From assembly GCA_002897735.1 (NCBI GenBank), contig BDTW01000038.1, positions 44,206 to 108,205 of the forward strand: 64,000 nt of DNA, given 5' to 3'. The notes under the pieces were generated by a model that was given only the letters and a program-made list of their open reading frames with translations, ran no database searches and was not told the DNA's origin. A program made the translations under genes and the position numbers. Shown piece by piece: positions 39,566-52,117 of this stretch. The DNA comes from a bacterium BMS3Bbin13 (GTDB lineage: Bacteria > Pseudomonadota > Gammaproteobacteria > 21-64-14). The stretch's first letter is position 1, and each line of letters opens with the position of its first letter.

Positions 39566-40073
39566 GGCGGAAACAGACCCGGAACCGGAAATAGACCCGG
39601 AACCGGGAACGGACCCGGAACCGGCGGGCGGGATGGACATCCAGGCCGTGATGGATCATCTCCCGCAACGCTACCCGTTCCTGCTGCTGGACCGGGTGCT
39701 CGCCTGTCGGCCCGGTGAGTCGTTGACCGCCATCAAGAACGTGACCATGAACGAGCCGTTCTTCCAGGGCCACTTCCCGGGGCGCCCGGTGATGCCGGGT
39801 GTGCTGATCCTGGAGGCCATGGCCCAGGCCACCGGGGTGCTCGCCTTCGAGACCGCCGGCCGGCGTCCGGAGAACCATTCGATCTATCTCCTGGTGGGTG
39901 TGGATCGGGCGCGGTTTCGTCGCCCGGTGGGTCCCGGGGATCAGATCGTGCTGGAGGTGACGTACCGTGACTGCAGGCGCAACATGATGCGCTTCAGCGT
40001 CGACGCACGGGTCGACGGGGCGTTGGTTGCGAATGCGGAGTTGATGTGCGCGGCGAAAGAGATCAAGGCCTGA
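39558..40073 (+). CDS. fabZ: 3-hydroxyacyl-[acyl-carrier-protein] dehydratase FabZ with an acidic N-terminal extension
   Basis: A hot-dog-fold dehydratase with the canonical [20 protein letters not shown] start of the family at 39633. The active-site His is in [16 protein letters not shown] and the Glu in [11 protein letters not shown]. Upstream of that start the frame stays open through three 6-residue repeats ([18 protein letters not shown]). I give the ATG at 39558, which overlaps the lpxD stop and has GGGAGGG upstream; 39546, 39549 and 39633 are alternatives. If the repeat is translated the enzyme has an unusual acidic tail of about 25 residues. Confidence 0.93.
   Translation: MTEAETDPEPEIDPEPGTDPEPAGGMDIQAVMDHLPQRYPFLLLDRVLACRPGESLTAIKNVTMNEPFFQGHFPGRPVMPGVLILEAMAQATGVLAFETAGRRPENHSIYLLVGVDRARFRRPVGPGDQIVLEVTYRDCRRNMMRFSVDARVDGALVANAELMCAAKEIKA
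39576..39629 (+). repeat. 18-base tandem repeat at the lpxD-fabZ junction
   Basis: Three units begin GACCCGGAACCGG and are exactly 18 bases long, encoding DPEPxx in the fabZ frame. The repeat starts right after the lpxD stop. Confidence 0.85.
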
Positions 40074-40846
40074 TCGATCCGCGTGCGATCATCGATCCGG
40101 CCGCGCGGATCGGTGAGGGCGTGAGCATCGGCCCGTACAGCGTGATCGGGGCCGGCGTGGAGATCGGTGCGCGGACATGGGTCGGTCCGCACGTGGTGAT
40201 CGAGGGTCCGACGCGCATCGGGCGCGACAACCGCCTGTTCCAGTTCTCCTCGTTGGGCGAGATTCCGCAGGATACCAAGTACCGCGGCGAGGATACGGTG
40301 CTCGAGATCGGCGATCATAACGTCATTCGCGAGTTCTGCACGATCAATCGCGGTACCGTCCAGGGCGGGGGTGCGACCCGGATCGGCGACGACAACTGGA
40401 TCATGGCCTATGTCCACATCGCGCACGATTGCCGGGTGGGCGACCACACGATCTTCGCCAACGGCGCGTCGCTCGCCGGGCACGTCGTCGTCGGTGATCA
40501 CGTCGTGCTCGGGGGTTTCACCCTGGTCCATCAGTTCTGCCGGCTCGGGGCGCATGCGTTCACCGCCTACGCGTCGGGTATCCACAAGGACGTGCCGCCC
40601 TACGTCACGGTGCGCGGGCAGCCGGCGCACCCCAACGGGATCAATAGCGAGGGGCTGCGCCGGCGCGGTTTCTCGGAGGAGCGCATCGAGCATTTGCGCC
40701 GCGCCTACAAGATCCTCTACCGCTCCGGGTTGCGCCTCCGGGAGGCCGTGGAACGGCTGCGGGCGGTCGCGGCGGAGGACGGCTCCGAGGACGTGACACC
40801 GCTGGTCGCGTTCCTGGAGGAGGGGACGCGCAGTATCGTACGCTGA
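40046..40846 (+). CDS. lpxA: UDP-N-acetylglucosamine O-acyltransferase
   Basis: A 266-residue beta-helix enzyme for the first step of lipid A synthesis. It has [20 protein letters not shown], the catalytic His in [20 protein letters not shown] and the C-terminal [13 protein letters not shown]. The GTG at 40046 has GGAG five bases upstream and lies inside fabZ. A start at the CTG on the fabZ stop (40070) would give the more usual N-terminus. Confidence 0.94.
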   Translation: MRGERDQGLIDPRAIIDPAARIGEGVSIGPYSVIGAGVEIGARTWVGPHVVIEGPTRIGRDNRLFQFSSLGEIPQDTKYRGEDTVLEIGDHNVIREFCTINRGTVQGGGATRIGDDNWIMAYVHIAHDCRVGDHTIFANGASLAGHVVVGDHVVLGGFTLVHQFCRLGAHAFTAYASGIHKDVPPYVTVRGQPAHPNGINSEGLRRRGFSEERIEHLRRAYKILYRSGLRLREAVERLRAVAAEDGSEDVTPLVAFLEEGTRSIVR

Positions 40847-40925
40847 TGAGCGCGTGCGCCGACCGCGCTTCCGGGCGTTGCGCCGGCCCATGCCGGCCGT
40901 GTGAAACACTACGCTGTCGAGCAGA

Positions 40926-41121
40926 GCCACGGAACCCGCGGAACGCCCGGAAAAGTTGTGTCTTTGTCGGTGGATTCCATGGGTTCCGTGGCCGTTTTGT
41001 TGCGATGCGGGCAGTAAGTGAAGTGCCATTCACACCGGGAGTACTTGGCAGGTCCGGATCGTAGAAGAAAATGGCCGCGGAACCCACAGACAAGGACCCG
41101 AGTCTTCCGTGCGTTCCGTGG
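40926..41121. repeat. Pair of opposed palindromic elements between lpxA and lpxB
   Basis: The first element is bounded by a perfect 12-bp inverted repeat, GCCACGGAACCC (40926-40937) and GGGTTCCGTGGC (40981-40992). The second, at 41075-41121, is related but in reverse orientation, with CCGCGGAACCCACAG and CGTTCCGTGG at its ends. The DNA is less GC-rich than the operon around it. No gene is seen in the 310-base gap. Confidence 0.75.
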
Positions 41122-41156
41122 TTGAACTCGACCCGGTTGGGGCCGGCTTGAACGGC

Positions 41157-42335
41157 GTGAGCTTAAATACGCGCCATTCGGCCGTAGGCCGCGTCGTACT
41201 CGTGGCCGGGGAGGCCTCCGGTGATCTGCTGGGCGCGGGGTTGATCGACGCCCTGCGCCGGCGCCGCCCCGACCTGGTGTTCGAGGGGGTGGCGGGCCCG
41301 CGGATGGAAGAGGCCGGGTGCCGGGCCTGGTTCCCCATGGAGCGACTGGCGGTGATGGGGCTGGTCGAGGTCCTCGGGCGGCTGCCCGCGCTCCTCGCCC
41401 TGCGCCGCGAGCTGATCGCCCGCCTGCGGCGTGCCCCGCCGGACGTGCTGATCGGCATCGACGCACCGGATTTCAACCTTGGCCTGGAGCGGCGCGTACG
41501 GGCCCTCGGGATCCCGACCGTGCACTATGTCGGTCCCACGGTCTGGGCGTGGCGGCGCGGCCGGTTGCGCGGGATCCGGCGCGCCGTGGACCGGATGTTG
41601 ACGCTGTTTCCCTTCGAGGAGGCGGTGTACCGCGAACACGGGATCCCGGTGACCTGCGTGGGGCATCCCCTGGCCGACGAGATCCCGCCGGAGGATCAGC
41701 GCGCGGGCGCCCGTGCGCGGCTGGGTCTGGCGCCGGACATGGAAGCGGTGGCGTTGCTGCCGGGCAGCCGGATCGACGAGGTGCGGCGTCTGGCGGGGGT
41801 GTTTCTCGAGGCGGCGCGGTGGTGCCGCGCGCGCCGGCCCGGGCTGCGCATCCTCGCCGCCATGGCCGGACCCCGGGTCCGGGAGGTGTTCGAGGGGATC
41901 CGGTCCGATTGCTGTGCGGATCTGCCGGTCGAAGTCATCGAGGGGCGGTCGCGGGACGTACTGGCAGCCGCGGACGTCGTGCTGGCCGCTTCCGGTACCG
42001 CCACCCTGGAGGCGATGCTCCTGCGCCGGCCGATGGTGGTGGCCTATCGGCTGCATCCGCTGACCTACCCGCTGGTGCGGGCGCTGGTGCGCATCCCGCG
42101 GGTCGCTCTGCCCAACGTCTTGTCCGGGGAGGATCTGGTGCCCGAGTTTCTTCAGCGTGAGGTCACGCCCGAAAGGCTCGGCGGGGCCGTGCTGCACTGG
42201 TTGGCGCACCCCGCCGAGGTCGAGCGCCTGACGGCGCGCTTCGCGGCGCTGCACCACGAACTGCGGCGCGGCGCGAGCGAGCGCGCCGCGGAAGCGGTAC
42301 TGGAATCGGCGCGCAGGCCGGGTGGCGCGTCGTGA
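41157..42335 (+). CDS. lpxB: Lipid-A-disaccharide synthase
   Basis: A 392-residue GT19 glycosyltransferase condensing UDP-2,3-diacylglucosamine with lipid X. It has [43 protein letters not shown] and [13 protein letters not shown], all diagnostic. The GTG at 41157 gives about 10 residues before the first strand. The GTG at 41109 would add 16 residues encoded by the upstream repeat. The stop overlaps rnhB as GTGA. In many relatives lpxA and lpxB nearly touch; here they are 310 bases apart. Confidence 0.94.
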   Translation: MSLNTRHSAVGRVVLVAGEASGDLLGAGLIDALRRRRPDLVFEGVAGPRMEEAGCRAWFPMERLAVMGLVEVLGRLPALLALRRELIARLRRAPPDVLIGIDAPDFNLGLERRVRALGIPTVHYVGPTVWAWRRGRLRGIRRAVDRMLTLFPFEEAVYREHGIPVTCVGHPLADEIPPEDQRAGARARLGLAPDMEAVALLPGSRIDEVRRLAGVFLEAARWCRARRPGLRILAAMAGPRVREVFEGIRSDCCADLPVEVIEGRSRDVLAAADVVLAASGTATLEAMLLRRPMVVAYRLHPLTYPLVRALVRIPRVALPNVLSGEDLVPEFLQREVTPERLGGAVLHWLAHPAEVERLTARFAALHHELRRGASERAAEAVLESARRPGGAS

Positions 42336-42949
42336 GCCCGGTGTCGATGGGGGTCGAGGTGGATTGGATCGCCGGTGTCGACGAGGTGGGCCGCGGTCCG
42401 CTCGCCGGCCCGGTGGTGACGGCGGCGGTCATCCTCGATCCGCGCCGTCCGATCGTGGGGCTGGCCGATTCCAAGGCGCTGAGCCCCGCGCGCCGGGTCG
42501 TGCTGGCGGCCGAGATCCGCCGCCGTGCCCTGGCCTGGGCGCTGGGGCGGGCGGAGGTCGAGGAGATCGATCGGCTGAATATCCTGCAGGCGACGCTGCT
42601 GGCCATGCAGCGCGCCGTCGCGGCGCTCGCCGCCGCGCCGCGCGAGGTGCTGGTCGACGGCAATCGCTGCCCCGAGCTGCCGTATCCGGCCCGCGCCGTC
42701 GTAGGCGGCGACCGCTTCGTCCCGCAGATCTGCGCCGCGTCGATCCTGGCGAAGGTCGTGCGGGACGCGGAGATGGTTCGCATGGACGACCGCTATCCGG
42801 GTTACGGGTTCGCCGGCCACAAGGGCTATCCGACCCCCGCCCACCTGGCGGCGCTCGAGCGCCTCGGGGTGAGTCGGATCCACCGTCGCTCGTTCGCCCC
42901 GGTCCGTCGCCTGGTCGCGCCGCGGGAATCGCCGGGCCGTCGATCGTAA
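42332..42949 (+). CDS. rnhB: Ribonuclease HII
   Basis: A 205-residue RNase HII that removes ribonucleotides from DNA and RNA of hybrids. It has [17 protein letters not shown] with the catalytic Asp-Glu pair, [12 protein letters not shown], and [11 protein letters not shown] with the third acidic residue after it. It is coupled to lpxB, with dnaE downstream. Confidence 0.95.
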   Translation: MSPVSMGVEVDWIAGVDEVGRGPLAGPVVTAAVILDPRRPIVGLADSKALSPARRVVLAAEIRRRALAWALGRAEVEEIDRLNILQATLLAMQRAVAALAAAPREVLVDGNRCPELPYPARAVVGGDRFVPQICAASILAKVVRDAEMVRMDDRYPGYGFAGHKGYPTPAHLAALERLGVSRIHRRSFAPVRRLVAPRESPGRRS

Positions 42950-43050
42950 TCGCTTGAACGTGCGGAGTTTTCCGGTGCGGCGCGGGTTGCCGCCCGGGTC
43001 CGCGCCGCGCACCGCCCCGGCCGCGGGCGCCTGAAGTACAATGGAGCATC

Positions 43051-46000
43051 ATGGCCGATTACGTTCATTTGCACCTGCACACCGAGTATTCGCTGGCCGA
43101 CGGGCTGGTGCGCATCCCGCGCCTGGTGCAGGCGGTGCGCGACCTGGGGATGCCGGCCGTGGCGGTGACCGATCAGGGCAACCTGTTCGCCGCCGTCAAG
43201 TTCTACCGTGCGGCGTTGGCCGCGGGGATCAAGCCCGTCCTGGGCGTCGACACCTGGATCGCGGAGCCGCGGGCCGGGCGCTCGCCCTCGCGGCTGACGC
43301 TCCTGTGCCGGGACGAGGCCGGTTACCGGAACCTGACGCGGCTGGTCACGCGCAGCTATCGAGAGGGCCAGCAGCGCGGCGTGCCGGTGATTGCGCGCGC
43401 CTGGCTGGAGGAGGCCGCCGGCGGGCTGATCGCGTTGTCCGGGGGGCGCGAGGGCGACGTCGGACGCGCGTTGCGTGGCGGCGACGAGGCGCGCGCGCGC
43501 CTGGACTACTGGTGTCGCCTGTTCCCCGACGCCTTCTACCTGGAGCTTACCCGCACCGGCCGCGAGGGTGAGGAGGACTACCTGTACGCGGCGGTCGAGT
43601 TGGCGCTCGGGCGCGATGTCCCGGTGGTCGCCACCAACGACGTGCGCTTCCTCGATCGCGGGGAGTTCGGGGCCCACGAGGCGCGGGTGTGTATCCACGA
43701 CGGCCGCGTGCTGAACGATCCGCGCCGACCCCGCGCTTATAGCGAACAGCAATATCTGCGCAGCTCGGCGGAGATGGCCGAACGGTTCGCCGACCTCCCC
43801 GAGGCGCTCGAGAACAGCGTCGAGATCGCGCGACGCTGCAACCTGCAATTGCGGCTCGGCGAGAATTTCCTGCCGCACTTCCCGGTCCCGGACGGGAGCG
43901 GCGTCGACGAGTACCTGCGCGCGGAGGCCCTGGCCGGGCTGGAGCGGCGCCTGCACGGCGTCGAGCCCGCCGCGCCGCGGGAGGCCTATGACGATCGTCT
44001 GACCCATGAACTCGGCGTCATCGGGACCATGGGTTTCGCCGGTTATTTTCTCATCGTGGCCGACTTCATCCGCTGGGCCAAGGTCAACGGGATCCCGGTC
44101 GGTCCCGGGCGCGGCTCCGGCGCGGGTTCCCTCGTGGCCTACGTGCTCGACATCACCGATCTCGACCCGATCCGTCACGACCTGCTCTTCGAACGCTTCC
44201 TGAACCCGGAGCGGGTGTCCATGCCGGATTTCGACGTGGACTTCTGTATGGAGGGCCGCGACCGCGTCATCGAATACGTGAGCGAGCGCTACGGTTCCGA
44301 TCGCGTCGCGCAGATCATCACCTACGGCAGCATGAACGCGCGCGCCGTGGTGCGCGACGTCGGTCGCGTGCTCGGGCACCCTTACGGCTTCGTCGACCGT
44401 ATCGCCAAGCTCATTCCGTTCGAACTCGGGATGACGCTGGAGAAGGCGCTGGTGCAGGAGCAGGAACTGCACAAGCTGTGCGAGACGGACGAGGAGGTGC
44501 GCGGCCTCATCGACCTGGCCCGATCGCTCGAAGGCCTGGCGCGCAACGTCGGACGCCACGCTGGCGGGGTGGTCATCGCACCCTCGGCGCTGACCGATTA
44601 CACGCCGCTCTACTGCGAGCCGGGCGGCGGCGGCGCGGTCACGCAGTTCGACAAGGACGACGTGGAGGCGATCGGGCTGGTGAAGTTCGATTTCCTGGGT
44701 CTGCGAACGCTGACCATCGTCGATCGGGCGCTGCGGACCGTCAACCGGCGTCGCGAGCAGCAGGGCGAACCTCCGATCGATATCGCCGCGCTGCCGATGG
44801 AGGACCGCGAGGCCTACGACCTGCTCAAGGCGTGCAAGACCACGGCCGTCTTCCAGCTTGAATCGCGCGGGATGAAGGACCTCATCAAACGCCTGTGCCC
44901 GGACGGTTTCGAGGACCTGGTCGCGCTGGTCGCGCTCTACCGGCCCGGTCCGCTGCAGTCGGGGATGGTCGACGATTTCATCGACCGCAAGCACGGGCGC
45001 GCCCAGGTGACCTATCTGCACCCCGATCTCGAGCCGATCCTGAGGCCCACCTACGGCGTGATCCTGTATCAGGAACAAGTCATGCAGATCGCGCAGGTGC
45101 TGGCGGGCTACAGCCTCGGGGGCGCGGACCTGCTGCGCCGCGCGATGGGCAAGAAGAAAGCGGCGGAGATGGCGCGCCAGCGCGACGTCTTCCTGGAGGG
45201 TGCGCGCGCTCACGGCGTCGAGGAGGCCGCGGCGAATCACATCTTCGACCTGATGGAGAAATTCGCGGGCTACGGGTTCAACCGCTCGCACTCGGTCGCC
45301 TACGCGCTGATCTCCTACCAGACCGCCTGGCTGAAGGCGCACTACCCGGCGGCGTTCATGGCGGCGGTGCTGTCCTCGGACATGGACAACACGGACAAGG
45401 TGGTGGGACTTATCGAGGAGTGCCGCCAACTCGGGCTCGACGTCCTGCCGCCGGACGTCAATGTCTCGGAGTATGCCTTCGGCGTCGACGGCGAGCACCG
45501 CATCGTCTACGGGCTCGGGGCGATCAAGGGTGTGGGCGAGGCGGCGGTGGAGGCGATCCTCGCCGAACGCCGTACCGGCGGGCCGTTCCCCGACCTGCTC
45601 GACCTGTGCCGGCGCATCGACCTGCGGCGCGCCAATCGTCGCGTGCTCGAGGCGCTGATCCGCGCCGGCGCCCTCGACGGTCTGGGGCGTCACCGGGCGG
45701 CGCTCATGGCGCGGCTCACGGCGGCATTGCGCTCGGCCGAGCAACACACCCGGGATCATGCCGCGGGTCAGGACGATCTGTTCGGCGGCCCGATTGCAGG
45801 GCACGGCGTGCCCGAGGCGCCGGAGCCGCCCGAGTGGGAGGACGGCGAGCGCCTTACCGGGGAGAAGGAGACCCTGGGACTGTATCTGACCGGGCATCCG
45901 ATCACCCGCTACGAGAAAGAACTCACGGATATCGTCACCGCGCGCATCGGCGAACTGGCGGCCGATGCGGACGGCAACGGGACCGGCGCCGCCCGCATGC

Positions 46001-46599
46001 CGCCGCGTGAGGACCGCCCGGCGGTGATCGCCGGGCTGGTAGTGGCGTTGCGTGTCACGCAGACCCAGCGCGGCGCGCGCATAGCGTTTCTGACCCTGGA
46101 CGATCGCAGCGGGCGCCTCGAGATCGCGGTGTTCAGCGAGGCGTTCCAGCGCTACCGTCCGCTGCTCGCCAAAGACCGGCTGCTGGTCGTGAAGGGAAGC
46201 CTGAGCGCGGACGAATACACGGGCGGATACCGCATGAGCGCGGACTGCATCTGGGACATCGAGCAGGCGCGCGCGGCCTTCGCGCGCCGCCTGGAGGTGG
46301 AGATCGACAGCGAGCAGGCGGCCAACGGCTTCGTTTCGTCCCTGGCCCGGATACTGACCCCGTTCCGGGTCGAACGCGGCGCGCAGAACGGCGCCGGCGG
46401 TTGTCCGGTATGGGTCGAGTACCGGCGCCCGGACGCCCGCGCGCACGTCGCGCTCGGGGCGGGCTGGCACGTGCGCCCTACCGACGAACTGCTGCAGCGA
46501 TTGGAGGAACTGGCCGGCCGTGAGCGGGTCCGGTTCGTCTATCGAGCGCGGGACGGTGCGGCGGGGCGCGGTTTCGGGGCCGGCGCGGATCCGGTATAG
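43051..46599 (+). CDS. dnaE: DNA polymerase III alpha subunit
   Basis: An 1182-residue replicative polymerase. It has an N-terminal PHP domain (VHLHLHTEYSLADG), a polymerase core with GPGRGSGAGSLVAY and the catalytic Asp motif PDFDVDFC near residues 392-399, and KFAGYGFNRSHSVAYA. A helix-hairpin-helix tandem (about 830-880) and an OB fold follow from about residue 985. The PHP domain keeps the first histidines. A GGAG site and a possible TACAAT -10 hexamer (43037-43042) lie just upstream of the ATG. Confidence 0.97.
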   Translation: MADYVHLHLHTEYSLADGLVRIPRLVQAVRDLGMPAVAVTDQGNLFAAVKFYRAALAAGIKPVLGVDTWIAEPRAGRSPSRLTLLCRDEAGYRNLTRLVTRSYREGQQRGVPVIARAWLEEAAGGLIALSGGREGDVGRALRGGDEARARLDYWCRLFPDAFYLELTRTGREGEEDYLYAAVELALGRDVPVVATNDVRFLDRGEFGAHEARVCIHDGRVLNDPRRPRAYSEQQYLRSSAEMAERFADLPEALENSVEIARRCNLQLRLGENFLPHFPVPDGSGVDEYLRAEALAGLERRLHGVEPAAPREAYDDRLTHELGVIGTMGFAGYFLIVADFIRWAKVNGIPVGPGRGSGAGSLVAYVLDITDLDPIRHDLLFERFLNPERVSMPDFDVDFCMEGRDRVIEYVSERYGSDRVAQIITYGSMNARAVVRDVGRVLGHPYGFVDRIAKLIPFELGMTLEKALVQEQELHKLCETDEEVRGLIDLARSLEGLARNVGRHAGGVVIAPSALTDYTPLYCEPGGGGAVTQFDKDDVEAIGLVKFDFLGLRTLTIVDRALRTVNRRREQQGEPPIDIAALPMEDREAYDLLKACKTTAVFQLESRGMKDLIKRLCPDGFEDLVALVALYRPGPLQSGMVDDFIDRKHGRAQVTYLHPDLEPILRPTYGVILYQEQVMQIAQVLAGYSLGGADLLRRAMGKKKAAEMARQRDVFLEGARAHGVEEAAANHIFDLMEKFAGYGFNRSHSVAYALISYQTAWLKAHYPAAFMAAVLSSDMDNTDKVVGLIEECRQLGLDVLPPDVNVSEYAFGVDGEHRIVYGLGAIKGVGEAAVEAILAERRTGGPFPDLLDLCRRIDLRRANRRVLEALIRAGALDGLGRHRAALMARLTAALRSAEQHTRDHAAGQDDLFGGPIAGHGVPEAPEPPEWEDGERLTGEKETLGLYLTGHPITRYEKELTDIVTARIGELAADADGNGTGAARMPPREDRPAVIAGLVVALRVTQTQRGARIAFLTLDDRSGRLEIAVFSEAFQRYRPLLAKDRLLVVKGSLSADEYTGGYRMSADCIWDIEQARAAFARRLEVEIDSEQAANGFVSSLARILTPFRVERGAQNGAGGCPVWVEYRRPDARAHVALGAGWHVRPTDELLQRLEELAGRERVRFVYRARDGAAGRGFGAGADPV

Positions 46600-46653
46600 T
46601 CGCGGGCGCACCGCGCGGTGCCGGCCGTGCGGGGGGGCCAACGGGCGAAGACC

Positions 46654-47616
46654 ATGAATCTCAATTTCCTCGACTTCGAACGACCGATCGCCGAACTGGA
46701 GGCGAAGATCCAGGAGCTGCGCTTCGTCAGCGACGGCCAGGACCTCAATCTGCAGGAAGAGATCCAGCGTCTCGAGGCCAAGAGCCGCGCGCTCACCGAG
46801 TCGATCTTCTCGTCGCTGAACACCTGGCAGGTGGCTCAGCTCGCGCGCCATCCGCAACGCCCCTACATGCTCGACTACGTGGCCCGGATCTTCACGGAGT
46901 TCCACGAGCTGCGCGGTGATCGGGCGTTCATCGACGACCCGGCCATCGTCGGCGGGCCGGCGCGGCTCGACGGGCGTCCGGTGATGGTGATCGGTCATCA
47001 GAAGGGTCGCGACACCAAGGAGAAGATCCACCGCAACTTCGGTATGCCGCGCCCCGAGGGCTATCGCAAGGCGTTGCGCCTGATGCGCCTTGCCGAGCGT
47101 TTCGCCCTGCCGGTGCTCACCTTCATCGATACCCCGGGGGCTTATCCGGGGATCGGTGCCGAGGAGCGCGGGCAAAGCGAGGCCATCGCCCGCAACCTGC
47201 TGCACATGTCGAGGCTGCGCACGCCCGTGTTGTGCTCCGTGATCGGCGAGGGCGGCTCGGGCGGGGCGCTGGCGGTCGGGGTCGGGGACCGGTTGCTGAT
47301 GCTCCAATACAGCACCTATGCCGTGATCTCTCCGGAGGGCTGCGCCTCGATCCTGTGGAAGAGCGCGGATAAGGCGTCCGAGGCGGCCGAGGCCATGGGG
47401 ATCACGGCCGAGCGCCTCCAGCGACTCGGGCTGGTCGACGAGATCATCCCGGAGCCGCTCGGCGGCGCGCATCGCGACCCGGACGCCACGGCGGTGCGGC
47501 TCAAGCAGGCCCTGGTCGCGAACCTGGACCGCTTCGCCGGCACCCCGGCCGACGAGTTGCTCGAGGTGCGCTACGCGCGCCTCATGGCCTACGGAAACTT
47601 CAAGGAATCCGCCTGA
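46654..47616 (+). CDS. accA: Acetyl-CoA carboxylase carboxyltransferase subunit alpha
   Basis: A 320-residue subunit that, with AccD, transfers CO2 from biotin to acetyl-CoA. It has [16 protein letters not shown] at the N-terminus, [38 protein letters not shown] and [15 protein letters not shown]. The ATG at 46654 gives the standard start. A TATAGT hexamer overlapping the dnaE stop may be part of its own promoter. Confidence 0.97.
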   Translation: MNLNFLDFERPIAELEAKIQELRFVSDGQDLNLQEEIQRLEAKSRALTESIFSSLNTWQVAQLARHPQRPYMLDYVARIFTEFHELRGDRAFIDDPAIVGGPARLDGRPVMVIGHQKGRDTKEKIHRNFGMPRPEGYRKALRLMRLAERFALPVLTFIDTPGAYPGIGAEERGQSEAIARNLLHMSRLRTPVLCSVIGEGGSGGALAVGVGDRLLMLQYSTYAVISPEGCASILWKSADKASEAAEAMGITAERLQRLGLVDEIIPEPLGGAHRDPDATAVRLKQALVANLDRFAGTPADELLEVRYARLMAYGNFKESA

Positions 47617-47626
47617 GCGGCGTGCG

Positions 47627-49015
47627 GTGCGTCCGGGGCGGCCGCGAACGACAGTGGGAACGCACAGCGGGGATTTCAACGCGGAGCGACTGTACCGTGC
47701 GCTGGGCGCCCTGCCCGCGGCGCCGGTCTATTGGGTGGCCTACAGCGGCGGGGCGGATTCCCATGTCCTCCTGCACGCGCTCTCCGCGTTGCGCCCGCGC
47801 CTGGGCGCCGCGTTGCGCGCGGTGCACGTCGATCACGGTTTGCACCCGGACGCGCGCGCCTGGTCCGAGCACTGCGCCGCGGTATGCGCGGCGCTCGATG
47901 TGATGCTGCGCGTGCTGCGCGTGGACGCGCACGCCGCGCGCGGGGAGAGCCCGGAGGCGGCGGCCCGGCAGGCCCGCTACGCGGCGTTGGCATCGGTCGT
48001 GGGTCCCGGGGAGATCCTGCTCACCGCCCATCACCGCGATGACCAGGCCGAGACGGTGCTGCTGCAACTGCTGCGCGGCGCCGGCCCCGCGGGCCTTTGC
48101 GGGATGGCCCCGCGGCGGTGTCTCGGTGCGGGCCTGCTCGCCAGGCCGTTGCTCGAGTTCCCGCGCTCCGCGCTACGCCGCTACGCCGCGATGCACGGGT
48201 TGTCCTGGGTGGAGGACAGCGCAAATCTCGATCCGTCCGTGGACCGCAATTTCCTGCGCCACGAGGTCCTGCCGGTCCTGCGCCGGCGATGGCCCGGCCT
48301 GGCGAAGACCCTGCCGCGGGCGGCGATGGTGCAGGCGCAGGCGCTCGAGGTCCTGGATGCGTGCGCGCGGCGCGACCTCGAGGTCCTGCAGGGGCCCGAT
48401 CCGTGGACGCTACGCCTCGATCGGCTGCGCGCGCTCGATCCCGCGCGCCAGCGCAACGTGCTGCGCGCGTGGCTGCGCCTGCTCGGCCTGCCGGTCCCAT
48501 CGTCCGCACAACTCGAGTGCTGTCGGCGCGAGGTCGCGGCGGCGCGGAACGATCGTGAGCCGTGCGTGCGCTGGCCGGGCGCCGAGGTGCGCCGTTATCG
48601 GGACCTCCTCCATGCCATGGCGCCGCTGCCGCCGGCCCCGGGAGGCGTGTCCCTGCCCTGGGATCCCGCCGTCCCGCTCGCGCTCCCGAACGGGCTCGGC
48701 GTGCTGCGCGCGGCGCCCGCCGCCCGGGGCGGCCTGCGCCTGGCGGGCGCCCGCGCGGTGCAGGTACGGTTCCGGCGCGGCGGAGAACGCTGCCGCCCGG
48801 CGGCGCGCGCGCGCACGCGCGACTTGAAGAAACTGCTGCAGGAACACGGCGTGCCCCCGTGGCTGCGGCCGCTTATTCCGTTGGTGTACGTGGACACGGA
48901 ACTCGCGGCGGTGGCCGATCTTTGGGTGTGCGCGTCGTTTCAGGCCGACGCCGGCGAGGCGGCGGTGCGCATCCGCTGGGAAGGCGCGCCCGCCGGGGTC
49001 GGCGCGGCGCATTGA
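47627..49015 (+). CDS. tilS: tRNA(Ile)-lysidine synthase
   Basis: An N-type ATP pyrophosphatase of about 460 residues that converts C34 of tRNA-Ile(CAU) to lysidine. It has the PP-motif YSGGADSHVLLHAL, VHVDHGLHPDA, TAHHRDDQAETVLLQLLRGA and EDSANLDPSVDRNFLRHEVLP. The C-terminal TilS domain includes FRRGGERCRPAARARTRDLK. The start is uncertain (GTG at 47627 or 47654); neither has a clear ribosome site. Confidence 0.94.
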   Translation: MRPGRPRTTVGTHSGDFNAERLYRALGALPAAPVYWVAYSGGADSHVLLHALSALRPRLGAALRAVHVDHGLHPDARAWSEHCAAVCAALDVMLRVLRVDAHAARGESPEAAARQARYAALASVVGPGEILLTAHHRDDQAETVLLQLLRGAGPAGLCGMAPRRCLGAGLLARPLLEFPRSALRRYAAMHGLSWVEDSANLDPSVDRNFLRHEVLPVLRRRWPGLAKTLPRAAMVQAQALEVLDACARRDLEVLQGPDPWTLRLDRLRALDPARQRNVLRAWLRLLGLPVPSSAQLECCRREVAAARNDREPCVRWPGAEVRRYRDLLHAMAPLPPAPGGVSLPWDPAVPLALPNGLGVLRAAPAARGGLRLAGARAVQVRFRRGGERCRPAARARTRDLKKLLQEHGVPPWLRPLIPLVYVDTELAAVADLWVCASFQADAGEAAVRIRWEGAPAGVGAAH

Positions 49016-49110
49016 GGCCGTGCCCCGCCGGTTACGACGCTCGCCCTTGAATCGGCGGGGAAAAGACGCCGTGCACCACGCCGGGGGGGAGGATGCGCCG
49101 GTTTCGCTCG

Positions 49111-49139
49111 TTGTGGAATGCCCCGGCTTCTGGTACGTT
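49111..49139 (+). promoter_or_regulatory. Possible promoter of pyrG
   Basis: TTGTGG (49111-49116) and TACGTT (49134-49139) are 17 bases apart in the 181-base gap before pyrG. The match to the -10 consensus is moderate. Confidence 0.35.
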
Positions 49140-49160
49140 TAACCCCCGTCCGGGGCCTAA

Positions 49161-51685
<2,525 letters not shown>

Positions 51686-51719
51686 CGGCGGGGCCTCGCC
51701 CGGACGGAGACGGAAGGCC

Positions 51720-51782
51720 ATGTCGGAGATCACGGACATCCGCGCCCGGGGGGCCGAAGAGGCGCTCGCGCATACACCATGA
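51720..51782 (+). pseudogene. eno: Micro-ORF that looks like a remnant of enolase
   Basis: A 20-codon frame starting MSEITDIRAR, the conserved first ten residues of proteobacterial enolase (typically MSxIxDIRAREILDSRG). A GGAGACGGAAGG ribosome site precedes it. The next ten codons (GAEEALAHTP) are not the expected enolase continuation. They could derive from the C-terminal RIEEALG-type end, as an internal deletion would leave (inference). The stop overlaps the ftsB start as ATGA. It sits exactly where eno is found in related operons. Confidence 0.65.
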
Positions 51783-52102
51783 AGATATTGACCGGCCTGC
51801 TGTTGCTGCTCCTGGTGCCCCTTCAATACCGGCTCTGGGTGGGCGAGGGCAGTTTCGCGGATGTGGTGCGCCTGCGCCGCGCGGTTGTGGCCCAACAGGC
51901 CGAGAATCACGAACTCGCGCAGCGCAACGCGGCATTGGACGCCGAGGTCTCGGACCTCAAGCACGGGCTGGCGGCGGTGGCGGAACTGGCCCGCACGCAA
52001 CTCGGCATGATCGGCAAGGGCGAGACCTTTTACCAAGTGGTGGACGGCGGCGCCAAGCGCCGATCCCGGCCGCCGCGGGATCCGCCCCGATCTCGGCCGT
52101 GA
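51779..52102 (+). CDS. ftsB: Cell division protein FtsB
   Basis: A 107-residue bitopic membrane protein: a short cytoplasmic end, one membrane segment (LTGLLLLLLVPLQYRLWVG), then a periplasmic leucine-zipper coiled coil and the conserved ELARTQLGMIGKGETFYQVV. It forms the FtsQLB complex of the divisome. The basic, Pro-rich tail is not conserved. It starts on the stop of the upstream micro-ORF. ispD follows after 15 bases, the normal partner. Confidence 0.93.
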   Translation: MKILTGLLLLLLVPLQYRLWVGEGSFADVVRLRRAVVAQQAENHELAQRNAALDAEVSDLKHGLAAVAELARTQLGMIGKGETFYQVVDGGAKRRSRPPRDPPRSRP

Positions 52103-52117
52103 TCGCTTGGTGGGACA

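Noticed and set aside
35639..39640. A minus-strand open frame of about 1330 codons
   Set aside because: It is the shadow of bamA, skp and lpxD on the opposite strand, with no protein-like motifs.
43037..43042. TACAAT just upstream of dnaE as a promoter for leaderless transcription
   Set aside because: No -35 element lies at the right distance and a GGAG ribosome site is present between it and the ATG.
42826..47679. A minus-strand open frame of about 1600 codons
   Set aside because: It runs antisense to rnhB, dnaE and accA and is rich in Arg, His, Gly and Gln. It arises from high GC at third codon positions and has no family features.
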